Shown one piece after another: positions 8,363-16,578 of a DNA stretch of 64,000 nucleotides; position 1 is the stretch's first letter, and each line of letters starts with the position of its first letter. The stretch covers positions 45,147 to 109,146 of the forward strand of contig JBQDBK010000007.1 in assembly GCA_052090825.1 (NCBI GenBank). Direction: 5' to 3'. This DNA is from JBQDBK01 sp052090825. GTDB lineage: Bacteria > Bacillota > Clostridia > Tissierellales > Peptoniphilaceae. Both the position numbers and the translations under genes were made by a program. The notes under the pieces are model-generated. The model was not told the origin of the DNA. It searched no databases and saw nothing but the letters and a program-made list of their open reading frames with translations.

Positions 8363-9674
8363 CACGAAAAGACTAAGAGCCTTTTTTATGGCTCTTTTAT
8401 TAGTTTTAACATCAACCTCAACTACTAATGTACTAGCTAAAGCTGATGATACAAATGGTAGTAAAAAAGTGATAGAAAGTTCAATAAGTAAAATTAGTGA
8501 TTTAGAAAATCAGATCAAAGACTTAAATGATAAGAAACAAGAAGACCAATCAAAGATAGATGAATTAAAAGAAAAGTTAGAATCTTGCAAAGATAATGGA
8601 GAGAAACTAAAACAAGAAAAAGCTAAGCTAGAAGAAGAAATTAGAGATAAAGACAATAAGATTGCTCAATTGAATAAAGAAATTGAGGATCTTAAAAACT
8701 CCAATAATGATGAACTAATAGCAGAAATTACTCAGCTTAAAGATGAATTAAAAAGATTACAAGATGAAAATACAAAACTAAAAGAAGATTATTCATCAAC
8801 AAAATAGGAGTTAGAAGCTGAGAAAGAAAAGACCGACAAAAACGAAAATAAAATCAAAGAAATGCAAGAAAAGCTTGAGTCTTTAGAAGAGGAACTTACA
8901 AATAAGACTAAAGAAATTGAGGATAAAGATAATAGAATTAAGGACTTAGAAAAAGTTCTTGATGAAAAAGATACTAAGATAAAAGAACTAGAGTCTAAAA
9001 AGAAAGAAACAGAAAATTCTAAGTCAGAATATTGTAAGAAAATTGAAGAGCTTCAAAAGGCGATTGATAGTTTAAAAGTATCTTCTGAAAATACAAAAAA
9101 AGAATTAGAAGATAAGATTAAAGGACTAGAAGAAAAACAAAAAGCTTCTGAAGAAGAAATTAAAAAGCTAAAAGAAGAATTAGATAAGAAAATTGAAGAA
9201 GCAAAGAAGTTAATAGAGGAAGCAAATAAAAAAGCTAAAGAAGAACTTGAAAAGCAAGCTAAAGATGAAAAAGAAAAAAATATAAACCAAGACCTATCTA
9301 AAAAATTAGATGAACTTCTAAAACTCCAAAAAGAAAACAAAGAGAAGAAAGAAGATAAGAAATCTCAAGATAAGAAGTGGGACGAACTTTTGAAAGCTGA
9401 TGATAAGAATATCCTAAATCAATTTGATCTTAACAAGATGAAAAAGCAAGAGGAACAACAGGACAAAAAACAAGTTAAAGATGAAAAAGAATTTGCAGTT
9501 TTCCAAGTAGACAAAAACTTTTATAACATTATCAATAAAGATGGTAAGACAACAGTCTATATGGATGTAAAAACTTATGTGGATCAAGGAAGAACTATGA
9601 TTCCAGTAAGATATATTGCATATACTCTAGGTTTTAATATTAGATTCTATAATGACAGAAGAAGAGAGAGATAG
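8349..9674 (+). pseudogene. Coiled-coil surface protein, broken by a stop codon and truncated at the CRISPR junction
   Basis: A secreted stalk-like protein in the slot where Tn1549-like ICEs usually carry DUF4366. It has a signal peptide (residues 1-33, cut near VLAKAD), then a long heptad-rich coiled coil and the start of a copper-amine-oxidase-like N-terminal domain (GRTMIPVRYIAYTLGFNI). An in-frame TAG at 8805-8807 interrupts the coiled coil, and the same frame continues without change to 9674, so one nonsense mutation (CAG or AAG to TAG is the simplest origin) splits it into 152 aa plus a distal part. The distal domain stops after about 40 residues where the frame runs into csm3 sequence near 9650. 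Two independent lesions make a functional product unlikely. Confidence 0.8.
9641..9655. other. Junction between the ICE and the type III-A CRISPR locus
   Basis: In one frame the bases give IRFYND, a plausible continuation of the amine-oxidase-like domain. In the next frame the same bases give DSIMTEEE, a plausible piece of Csm3 just before its conserved SLGV..TEIKFENSINRITG segment. Both readings being natural over about 15 bases suggests a joint at short shared sequence. No terminal repeat, integrase site or insertion sequence is visible here. Confidence 0.65.
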
Positions 9675-10014
9675 GCTTTTAAGTTTAGGAGTTGAAGGAG
9701 TTACTGAAATTAAATTTGAAAATTCAATAAATAGAATTACAGGAATATCAAATCCAAGACAAATTGAAAGAGTAATAAAAGGAGCCCTGTTCCCTTTAGA
9801 AATAATTTATGAATTAACAGATGAAGAAGAAGCTTTAGAAGACATAAAAAATTTAAAAGAAGCCTTTGATCTATTAGAAAATGACTATATAGGAGGGAAT
9901 GGGTCTCGCGGCTATGGTCGTGTAAAATTTATAAATATGAATTTAAGCCAATTAACCTATGATTGTTCAGAAGAATTATTAGATAAATTAAAGGAAATGT
10001 GGTTTCATGAGTAA
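9652..10014 (+). pseudogene. csm3: C-terminal remnant of Csm3
   Basis: A 120-aa fragment covering roughly the last 55 percent of Csm3, the Cas7-type backbone and target-RNA nuclease of the type III-A complex. The hallmark segments TEIKFENSINRITG, NPRQIERV and DYIGGNGSRGYGRVKF are all present. The first 95-100 residues, which hold the catalytic aspartate and the RRM start, are missing; their place is taken by ICE sequence. The first ATG at 9652 has no ribosome site and may not be used. The stop overlaps the csm4 start by eight bases, so the 3' boundary is the native operon. A full-length Csm3 cannot be made from this locus. Confidence 0.88.
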
Positions 10015-10951
10015 AGATGAATTAAAAAGATTCTTATACAAACTAGAATTTCCAAGAGGACTTCATATTGGCAAAAATAAGTTATCAGATTCTGAAATGG
10101 TAATCAATGCCGACACTATTTTTTCAGCATTTTGTCATGAAGCTAAAAACACAAGAGAAGGTATAGATTATCTAAAAAACCTTACACAAGAAGGATTTAG
10201 GATTTCAGATGTCTTTCCTTTCTATAAAGAAGAGTTATTTTTGCCAAAACCAATAATTTCAATGAGAAAAATAGATCAAGATAGCTCACAGAAAAAATTA
10301 TATAAAAAGATTAATTATATAAATTTAAGTAATTGGGAAAAATATATGAATTGTGAGAGTGATCCAAATCAGTTAGTAGAGTGGATAGATAGATTAGATA
10401 AAAAAGAAGTATTTACAAAGATTCAATACGAGGAAAATGGTGAACATAATATATACAATTTAGGAGTAAGGTATTTTCCAAAAGAAGCAGGGTTGTACTT
10501 TATTTTACAATGCCATGAAAAAGATTTTGATTTTTTAGATGAACTTATTTACAATTTATCTTTTTCTGGTATTGGGGGGAAAAGAAATGTAGGCGTTGGA
10601 TTTTTTGAATTAATAAATCCAGGAGCTGAATTACCAGAAAAACTAGAAAATATGTTTAAAAGTAATGCACAATATTACATGAATCTATCTGTGGCTTTGC
10701 CAGATAAAGAAGAACTTAAAGAAACAATAGAGAAATCAGTAGGGTATAAGCTTGAAAGAAGGAGTGGATTTATATTTTCCACTAAAGCTAATGGTAAGAT
10801 TTCTCGACAAGTTAGGAAAAAAGATTTATATATGTTTCAGTCGGGGTCTGTATTTAAAAAACCATTTAATGGAAATATATATGACGTAGGAGAATCTTTT
10901 GAACATCCGGTGTATCGTTATGGAATGCCACTATTTATTGGGGTGAAATAA
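10007..10951 (+). CDS. csm4: Csm4, type III-A RAMP protein
   Basis: A 314-aa Cas5-like subunit that in intact complexes caps the crRNA 5' handle and contacts Cas10. It opens with the RAMP strand YKLEFPRGLHIGKNKLSDSE, has SADTIFSAFCHE-like residues near 40, and contains the glycine-rich loop FSGIGGKRNVGVGFF at about 184-198, diagnostic of RAMP proteins. The C-terminus ends with PVYRYGMPLFIGV, usual for Csm4. The start overlaps csm3 by eight bases and the end overlaps csm5 by one, so the native operon structure is kept downstream of the break. With Cas10 and Csm2 missing it has no partner encoded in the window. Confidence 0.92.
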   Translation: MSKDELKRFLYKLEFPRGLHIGKNKLSDSEMVINADTIFSAFCHEAKNTREGIDYLKNLTQEGFRISDVFPFYKEELFLPKPIISMRKIDQDSSQKKLYKKINYINLSNWEKYMNCESDPNQLVEWIDRLDKKEVFTKIQYEENGEHNIYNLGVRYFPKEAGLYFILQCHEKDFDFLDELIYNLSFSGIGGKRNVGVGFFELINPGAELPEKLENMFKSNAQYYMNLSVALPDKEELKETIEKSVGYKLERRSGFIFSTKANGKISRQVRKKDLYMFQSGSVFKKPFNGNIYDVGESFEHPVYRYGMPLFIGVK

Positions 10952-12036
10952 TGACAGAAAAAAATTATATAATAAAGTTATATACATGTGGGCCTGTGCA
11001 CATAGGTTCAGGTGAAATAGCTGGGAAAAAAGACTATGTTTATAACTACAAAGATAAAACTATTGAGTTTTTGAATATAAAAAAATTTATTGACTTAATA
11101 ATGAAAAAAAATCTTTATAGAGAATATGAAGACTTTATTCTTAATAGAAAAGAAGGACTCTATGAATTTATAAAAGCAAATAAACTTTTAAGAGATTATA
11201 AAGATTGTGTTCGTTACAGAATTAATGGATCTAACCTATCATTTAATAAAAAAGAAAGATTAAATAATATAAATCTTATAATAAAAGATCCTTATTTCAA
11301 ACCATTTATTCCAGGAAGCTCACTAAAAGGCACTTTAATACATAATCTCTTGTACAATGAAGCTTTAAAAAATAGAGAAAAAATTAGTCGAGAATACTTT
11401 CATAAATTTAAAGGGAATTTAAAAAACTTAAGCTATATTGAATCAAAATTAAAAAAAGAATTGGAAGAATCTTTAATAGGTAATAAAAATAATAATATTA
11501 AAAATATAGGACAATTAATCTCAATTGAAGATTCCTCAACCATTGATTATGAAAAATTAATATTGACTCAAAAACAAGACCTAATACCAGGAATGAAAAA
11601 AGAAGATGAACCTAGATTAAATAAAATTAATCTAATTCGTGAATCTATTCCTAAAGGAGAAGAATTTACCCTACATTTAAAACTAAAAGACTCTGATATT
11701 ATATCTTTGGAAAAACTTGAAAATGCCATAGAAAATACTTTTAATTCAATAAATAAAATCCAGAGAAGTAGAAATAGGAATTTTCATGAAATGAAAGGGT
11801 TAAATATTTATTTAGGTTCAGGAGTAGGATTTATATCAAAAACTCTATTATATGGAGCTATGGATATTAATAAATCAGTTGAAAGCTCAATCAAGGTATT
11901 AGAAGAGAGATTTAAAAAAATAAACAGAGTAGAAGATAAGAGACTCAAACTTGCGCCTAAAACAATTAAGGAGGTCATAACAAGAGAGGGCAGAGAAGAA
12001 GCAGGTATTTGTAGGATAGAATTTCAGGAGCTTTAA
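10951..12036 (+). CDS. csm5: Csm5, type III-A RAMP protein
   Basis: A 361-aa Cas7-like subunit at the 3' end of the Csm complex. It shows the Csm5 opening IKLYTCGPVHIGSGEIAGKKDY, the PGSSLKGTLIHNLLYNEAL helix (about 112-130) shared with Csm3, and YLGSGVGFISKT near 288, the glycine-rich loop. The ATG overlaps the csm4 stop in an ATGA-like junction. The ORF is intact, including an eight-A tract near 11104. In characterised systems Csm5 helps trim the crRNA; here it would have no assembled complex unless other subunits exist elsewhere in the genome. Confidence 0.92.
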   Translation: MTEKNYIIKLYTCGPVHIGSGEIAGKKDYVYNYKDKTIEFLNIKKFIDLIMKKNLYREYEDFILNRKEGLYEFIKANKLLRDYKDCVRYRINGSNLSFNKKERLNNINLIIKDPYFKPFIPGSSLKGTLIHNLLYNEALKNREKISREYFHKFKGNLKNLSYIESKLKKELEESLIGNKNNNIKNIGQLISIEDSSTIDYEKLILTQKQDLIPGMKKEDEPRLNKINLIRESIPKGEEFTLHLKLKDSDIISLEKLENAIENTFNSINKIQRSRNRNFHEMKGLNIYLGSGVGFISKTLLYGAMDINKSVESSIKVLEERFKKINRVEDKRLKLAPKTIKEVITREGREEAGICRIEFQEL

Positions 12037-12043
12037 TAGCTAA

Positions 12044-13030
12044 ATGATAGTATATGTTACAAGCCAAGGAAGTAATATAAATATAGAGGGTGGGAAAATT
12101 GTAATAAGTGAAGTTCAAGGTTTAAAAAGATTTATTCCTAAAGAACAAATTGAAATTCTAAATATTTTTGGAAATGTTCATATAACAACTAAAGTAATAC
12201 AACATTTTTTACAAAGAGCAATACCTATTAATTACTTTTCTTTTAGAGGACAATATTTTGGTAGGCTATATACAAGCAGTAGCAATAATATATTTAGACT
12301 AAAAAAGCAAATCAACGCAAGTGAAAACACAGATTTTTCACTTGAGATGGCAAAAATTTTTATCAAAGCTAAAGTAAATAATCAGAATACTATTTTAAGA
12401 AGATACGAAAGAAAATATAAAAATAACAAAAATATTATTAATAATATCTCAATAATGCAAAGAAAAATAGAAAATACAAAAGATATTAGTCAACTTATGG
12501 GAATAGAGGGATATGTAGCTAGATTATATTTCAATGGAATTTCAAATATTATCTCTGAAGATTTCAAATTTAAAGGCAGGAATAAGAGACCTCCTAAAGA
12601 TCCATTTAATTCACTTTTAAGTTTAGGCTATAGCATTTTATTAAATGAAATAACAGGTAATCTTGAAGCTGTTGGGTTAAATCCTTTCTGTGGATTTTTG
12701 CATCAAGATAAGGAAAGACACCTTAGCTTAGCTAGTGATATAATAGAAGAATTTAGAGCGCCAATAGTAGACAGCCTAGCCTTAAATCTATGTAATAATA
12801 AATTTAAAATCCAAGATTTTTCATATGAAGATGGAGGAGTATATTTAAAAGAAAATATATTAAAAATATATATAGAGGAATTGGAGAAAAAGCTAATGAA
12901 AGAGCAAAATTATAGGGAGGATATAAAAGCTATTAGTTTTAGAAAAGCTATATACCTGCAGTGTAGAGATTTAGTTAACTCTATTGAAGAATTGAATCCC
13001 AAATTATATAAGGCATTGTGGTTGAGATGA
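12044..13030 (+). CDS. cas1: Cas1 integrase of the adaptation module
   Basis: A 328-aa CRISPR integrase. The three metal-binding positions expected for Cas1 are visible: Glu in MGIEGYVARLYF (about 153), His in FLHQDKERHLSLASD (about 219) and an acidic residue in EEFRAPIVD (about 236). The N-terminal beta domain (residues 1-75, VYVTSQGSNINIEGGKIVI) and the helical C-terminal domain are complete. It lies seven bases after csm5 and overlaps cas2. The core enzyme for spacer insertion therefore looks intact even though the interference half of the locus is gone. Confidence 0.95.
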   Translation: MIVYVTSQGSNINIEGGKIVISEVQGLKRFIPKEQIEILNIFGNVHITTKVIQHFLQRAIPINYFSFRGQYFGRLYTSSSNNIFRLKKQINASENTDFSLEMAKIFIKAKVNNQNTILRRYERKYKNNKNIINNISIMQRKIENTKDISQLMGIEGYVARLYFNGISNIISEDFKFKGRNKRPPKDPFNSLLSLGYSILLNEITGNLEAVGLNPFCGFLHQDKERHLSLASDIIEEFRAPIVDSLALNLCNNKFKIQDFSYEDGGVYLKENILKIYIEELEKKLMKEQNYREDIKAISFRKAIYLQCRDLVNSIEELNPKLYKALWLR

Positions 13031-13350
13031 AAGATGAATTTTTAATTAAAGATTATAGAACCCCCAAAGGAGAGAAAGAATATTTATATTTAATAATATA
13101 TGACGTGATAGATAATAAAAGGAGAACTAGATTATTTAAATTTTTAAATAGTTATGGTAGCTCTGTTCAAAAGTCTTGCTTTGAAGCTTACTTAACTCAA
13201 AGACAATACAGAAATGTAGAAAAAAGAATGATTTCACTTATTGATAGTCAAGAGGATAATATAAGAGTATATCAATTAAATGGATTAAACAAAGTCTATA
13301 ATTATGGAATAGAAAATAAAAATGCTTATATAGATTTATTGATTTTATAA
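13027..13350 (+). CDS. cas2: Cas2 of the adaptation module
   Basis: A 107-aa ferredoxin-like fold protein that bridges two Cas1 dimers during spacer integration. YLYLIIYDVIDNKRRTRLFKFL carries the strand-1 aspartate typical of Cas2, and SYGSSVQKSCFEAYLTQRQY is the conserved second strand-turn region. I choose ATG 13027, which overlaps the cas1 TGA as ATGA; the frame also allows a GTG at 13018 inside cas1. A short N-terminal extension (about 20 residues before the first strand) is present. Followed 15 bases later by csm6. Confidence 0.93.
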   Translation: MKDEFLIKDYRTPKGEKEYLYLIIYDVIDNKRRTRLFKFLNSYGSSVQKSCFEAYLTQRQYRNVEKRMISLIDSQEDNIRVYQLNGLNKVYNYGIENKNAYIDLLIL

Positions 13351-13365
13351 TTAAAAGGAGGAATA

Positions 13366-14682
13366 ATGAAGCGAATATTATTTTCTTGTATTGGGAATAC
13401 AGATCCAATGAACAGGAAAAATTTTAGTGACGGTCCAATGTTGCATATAGTACGTTATTATAAGCCAGATATTATTTATTTGTTTTTATCAAAAGAGATG
13501 GCTGTTCATCATGAAAAAGAAAATAGGTATAAGCCATATATTGAAAAGCTAACAGAGAGTTTAGGATATTCAGCTGAAATAAATTGGATTATAAAAGAAG
13601 ACTTATTAGAACCCCATCTTTTTGATACTTTATTATTTGAAGATTTACGTAAGGAAATTGAAAAAATTCATTTTGAATATAGTGATGCTGAAATAATTTT
13701 AAATGTCTCATCAGGAACTCCAGCCATGAAATCCTCATTGCTAGTACTAAATGCTTTTTTTGATTTTAAAACAAGAGTAATACAAGTTGCTTCGCCAAGT
13801 CCAGGAACACATGATACTCCAAAAAGATGTGATAAAGATGAATGGGATACACTTTGGCAGTTAAATGAAGATAACAATCGAAATATAAATAGATGCAGAG
13901 AAATAGAAAATAAAAACTTGAATTTTGAAATAAAAAGAGAAATAATAAAAAATTCTATAAATCGATATGATATATGATATAGCATATGAAATATCAAAAT
14001 CTATAAAAGATTTTCTAAATCCTAAAGTAATACACTTGCTCCAAATACAAAAGTATAGAAAAAACTTAGATAAAGAACTTTTAGAAAAGAATTTGAAAAA
14101 TATAAAAAGAAAAGAAATTTTCATGGTAGGAAGTTCTAAATATAATGATGTTTTTGAATATTACTTAAAATGGCAAAGTGATTTAAATACTGGAAACTAC
14201 AGAAGTTTTATAATAGGCATTTCACCCTTATTAGCTGAATTACAAAAGAAAATAATTGAAAAATACTATCCAAAACAAAAGAAAATAAAGTTAAATGCAA
14301 AATGGAATAATACTGAATTTACAGAAGAAATTCAATTAGTAATAAAAAAATTAGAAAAAAGTTGGAAAACTAAAGGGGAATTTATAATGTCATATCAATT
14401 TAATGATATTATTCAAGAACTTTCACAAATACCTAAGGATAAAAAAACGTGCTAGATGAGATGAAAAATTTTGAAAACAAAAGAAATATTTTTGCCCATC
14501 AGATAAAAAAGATGTCATTGGAAGATATTGAAAAAGAGATAGGATATTCAATTCATAAAATCAATAATGATAGCTGGCAAATAATATGTATTTTAGATAT
14601 GGAAATTGAGAAAAATAAAAAGAAATATCGTTCAGCATATGATAATATAAATAAAGAAATAATTAGATTAATGAAAGAATGA
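13366..14682 (+). pseudogene. csm6: Csm6 (CARF-HEPN ribonuclease) broken by two frameshifts
   Basis: Three adjacent frames together form one Csm6-like protein of about 436 aa. Part 1 (13366-13977) holds the CARF domain, with LFSCIGNTDP at the start and NVSSGTPAMKSS near 113, the cyclic-oligoadenylate pocket motif. Part 2 (13967-14455) is the middle helical region. Part 3 (14449-14682) holds the HEPN motif RNIFAH (R-x4-H). Lesion 1 is a perfect seven-base tandem duplication, TATGATA twice, around 13966-13979; removing one copy restores the frame. Lesion 2 is an A7 tract near 14440 that would restore the frame if it were A8. As read, the RNase domain is separated from its sensor. Sequencing error at the A7 tract cannot be excluded, but the seven-base duplication is not a typical error. 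Confidence 0.88.
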
Positions 14683-14799
14683 AGCTAAAGTAAGTTTTGC
14701 GGGGGAGGAGATGTAAAAATGTATATAAATATATTAAAATTTCTTTTCTCCGCAGAAGTATATTTCAAAGCTGATAGCAACAATATCAAGAGGTATAGG
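14683..14799 (+). promoter_or_regulatory. CRISPR leader region
   Basis: 117 bases between csm6 and the first repeat. It contains a purine-rich GCGGGGGAGGAG stretch (14699-14710) whose first part can pair with CTCCGCA near 14749. The least altered repeats are mostly on this side and the degenerate one is at the far end, which supports placing the leader here. No clear minus 10 element could be assigned with confidence in this AT-rich DNA. Confidence 0.6.
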
Positions 14800-14838
14800 G
14801 AATACAAAGATAGAACCCCAGAAGGGGACGGAAACTAA
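14719..14838 (+). other. Possible leader mini-ORF running through repeat 1
   Basis: A 39-codon frame begins at ATG 14719, eight bases after a strong GGGGGAGGAG ribosome-site-like sequence, crosses the leader and the whole first repeat (read as EYKDRTPEGDGN) and stops at the first codon of spacer 1. It may be chance, since leaders are often purine-rich. No family is recognised. Confidence 0.3.
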
Positions 14839-16044
14839 AACAAGCGATAGCGATAAACATAATAATTAATGAATACAAAGATAGAACCCCAAAAGGGGAC
14901 GGAAACTATTTATCGTCTATGTTTTTAACTACTTTATTTGCGGCGAATACAAAGATAGAACCCCAGAAGGGGACGGAAACAAGGTTGTTATAGGCTTCTG
15001 TGATTTCATATAGTTTCAGAATACAAAGATAGAACCCCAGAAGGGGACGGAAACAATTTGCGATAATCTACTAATAAGTAGGGAGCAAATGAATACAAAG
15101 ATAGAACCCCAGAAAGGGACGGAAACGATACCTGCTCTTTATTTAACAAATTATTCTCTAAAAACAGAATACAAAGATAGAACCCCAGAAGGGGACGGAA
15201 ACTCTTTTAAATAACTCAATGTCTTTTTTCGACAAATGAATACAAAGATAGAACCCCAAAAGGGGACGGAAACTGTTTTAAGTTTAAATCATTAAATTTA
15301 TCTGTTGCATAGAATACAAAGATAGAAGCCCAAAAGGGGACGGAAACGTAAGGCTATTAATTTCAATTGTGTTTGTGTATTTAACCAAGAATACAAAGAT
15401 AGAACCCCAGAAGGGGACGGAAACTCTTCACTATCTATCAACTGCCTTAACTCATCTGCTGTTAGGAATACAAAGATAGAACCCCAGAAGGGGACGGAAA
15501 CCCTTGCAAGTTCATTTATTTTCCTCATTCTAAAATTCTTTGTTGAATAAAAAGATAGAACCCCAAAAGGGGACGGAAACTCATAGATGCCTATCTCTCT
15601 ATCATCTAGCCAGTCGCCAAAGCGAATACAAAGATAGGACCCCAGAAGGGGACGGAAACTCTTCACTATCTATCAACTGCCTTAACTCATCTGCTGTTAG
15701 GAATACAAAGATAGAACCCCAAAAGGGGACGGAAACCTCCTATTTTTCTCTTTTTTTATTTGTAATTACTTAGAATACAAAGATAGAACCCCGAAAGGGG
15801 ACGGAAACTTTTTTCCACAAACTTCCCAATACATATTGAAAGTTACTTTGTTGAATACAAAGATAGAACCCCAGAAGGGGACGGAAACTGTTACCCAACC
15901 AAATTTATAAGCATAGCTCCAAAATTCCGAATACAAAGATAGAACCTCTAAAGGGGACGGAAACTGGTATCTATTTCCACTATCCACCCCACAATATATG
16001 GAATATTAGAATAAAAAAAATAACCCCACAAAGGGGGATTCGAG
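14800..16044 (+). CRISPR. Type III-A CRISPR array, 16 repeats plus one degenerate terminal repeat
   Basis: Repeats are 36 bases, begin GAATACAAAG and end GGGGACGGAAAC. The last eight bases, ACGGAAAC, equal the 5' handle known for Streptococcus thermophilus Csm crRNAs. The centre forms a CCCC/GGGG hairpin. Repeats start at 14800, 14871, 14945, 15019, 15091, 15167, 15238, 15312, 15389, 15466, 15545, 15624, 15701, 15773, 15853 and 15929; a degenerate one occupies about 16009-16044. The 15 spacers between clear repeats are 35-44 bases. Spacer 9 (15425-15465) and spacer 12 (15660-15700) are identical. Many repeats vary: the loop alternates AGAA/AAAA, and repeats 5, 8, 11, 12, 14 and 16 carry further substitutions. 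Confidence 0.97.
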
Positions 16045-16578
16045 TTTTGGAATTTAAATAGTTTTTTAAAATGATTAATAAAATTTTTAAGAAAGTTAAG
16101 TTCTGCTAAGGAATTTCAATTTCTAGTTTAGTATCTGGTATTTTAACTTATATTATTTTAAAAGGAGAAAGTAGAAAGAGGTTAAGATTAGAGAAATTAA
16201 AGGAATATAGTACTTTATATGTATTGTATAGACTTTAATAGGGTTTAAAATTATATAAAATATACAAAAAAGTTTTTCGTTTTTAGAGGAAAGTATAAAA
16301 GTATATTTATATAGGTGAGAAACTCTACGAACTATAACTAAGTCTCTCTATATATGTCTTTTAAAACCTACAAAATTTAGTTTTACTAATTGCCCTTGTT
16401 AATTAAATTTTTTAATTCTCTAGAGCTGGTATTTTTAAATCAATATTTCACTTTATTTATACAATTAAGCTTGGATGGGAAGTTTTGCTTCGAAAAATAT
16501 ATATGACATTATTAATATAGTCTTCTTTCTTACTATTTAAAAAATTTTTGGGTAAATGAAATAGTAGGAGGGGATTAA
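16045..16578. other. Intergenic region after the array
   Basis: No convincing gene. One frame from ATG 16071 reads 12 codons to TAA at 16107 and then stays open to 16238; joined, it would give a basic N-terminus, a hydrophobic helix (SSLVSGILTYIIL) and a charged tail, so it may be a small decayed membrane protein. Around 16313-16370, ATATAG and GAGA pair with TCTC and CTATAT across a 22-base loop. Apart from these, only AT-rich sequence and the GGAGG site of the next gene are seen. Confidence 0.4.

Noticed and set aside
9600..9700. ICE terminus or attachment site at the CRISPR junction
   Set aside because: The ICE frame is cut inside a gene, no integrase or terminal repeat is seen, and the joint lies within csm3; this is not a normal integration end.
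14430..14455. Programmed minus 1 ribosomal frameshift in csm6
   Set aside because: The A7 tract could allow slippage, but the codon phase does not match the standard X XXY YYZ heptamer, and a second unrelated frameshift in the same gene points to decay.
15298..15987. Open frames across the CRISPR array
   Set aside because: They arise because the 36-base repeat is a multiple of three and lacks stops in some frames; the translated repeats (for example FPSPFGVLSLYS) are artefacts of the array, with no ribosome sites.
16300..16380. Purine- or preQ1-type riboswitch upstream of the cupin gene
   Set aside because: A TCTAC-like segment recalls the purine riboswitch, but the three-stem layout and conserved junction bases are absent.
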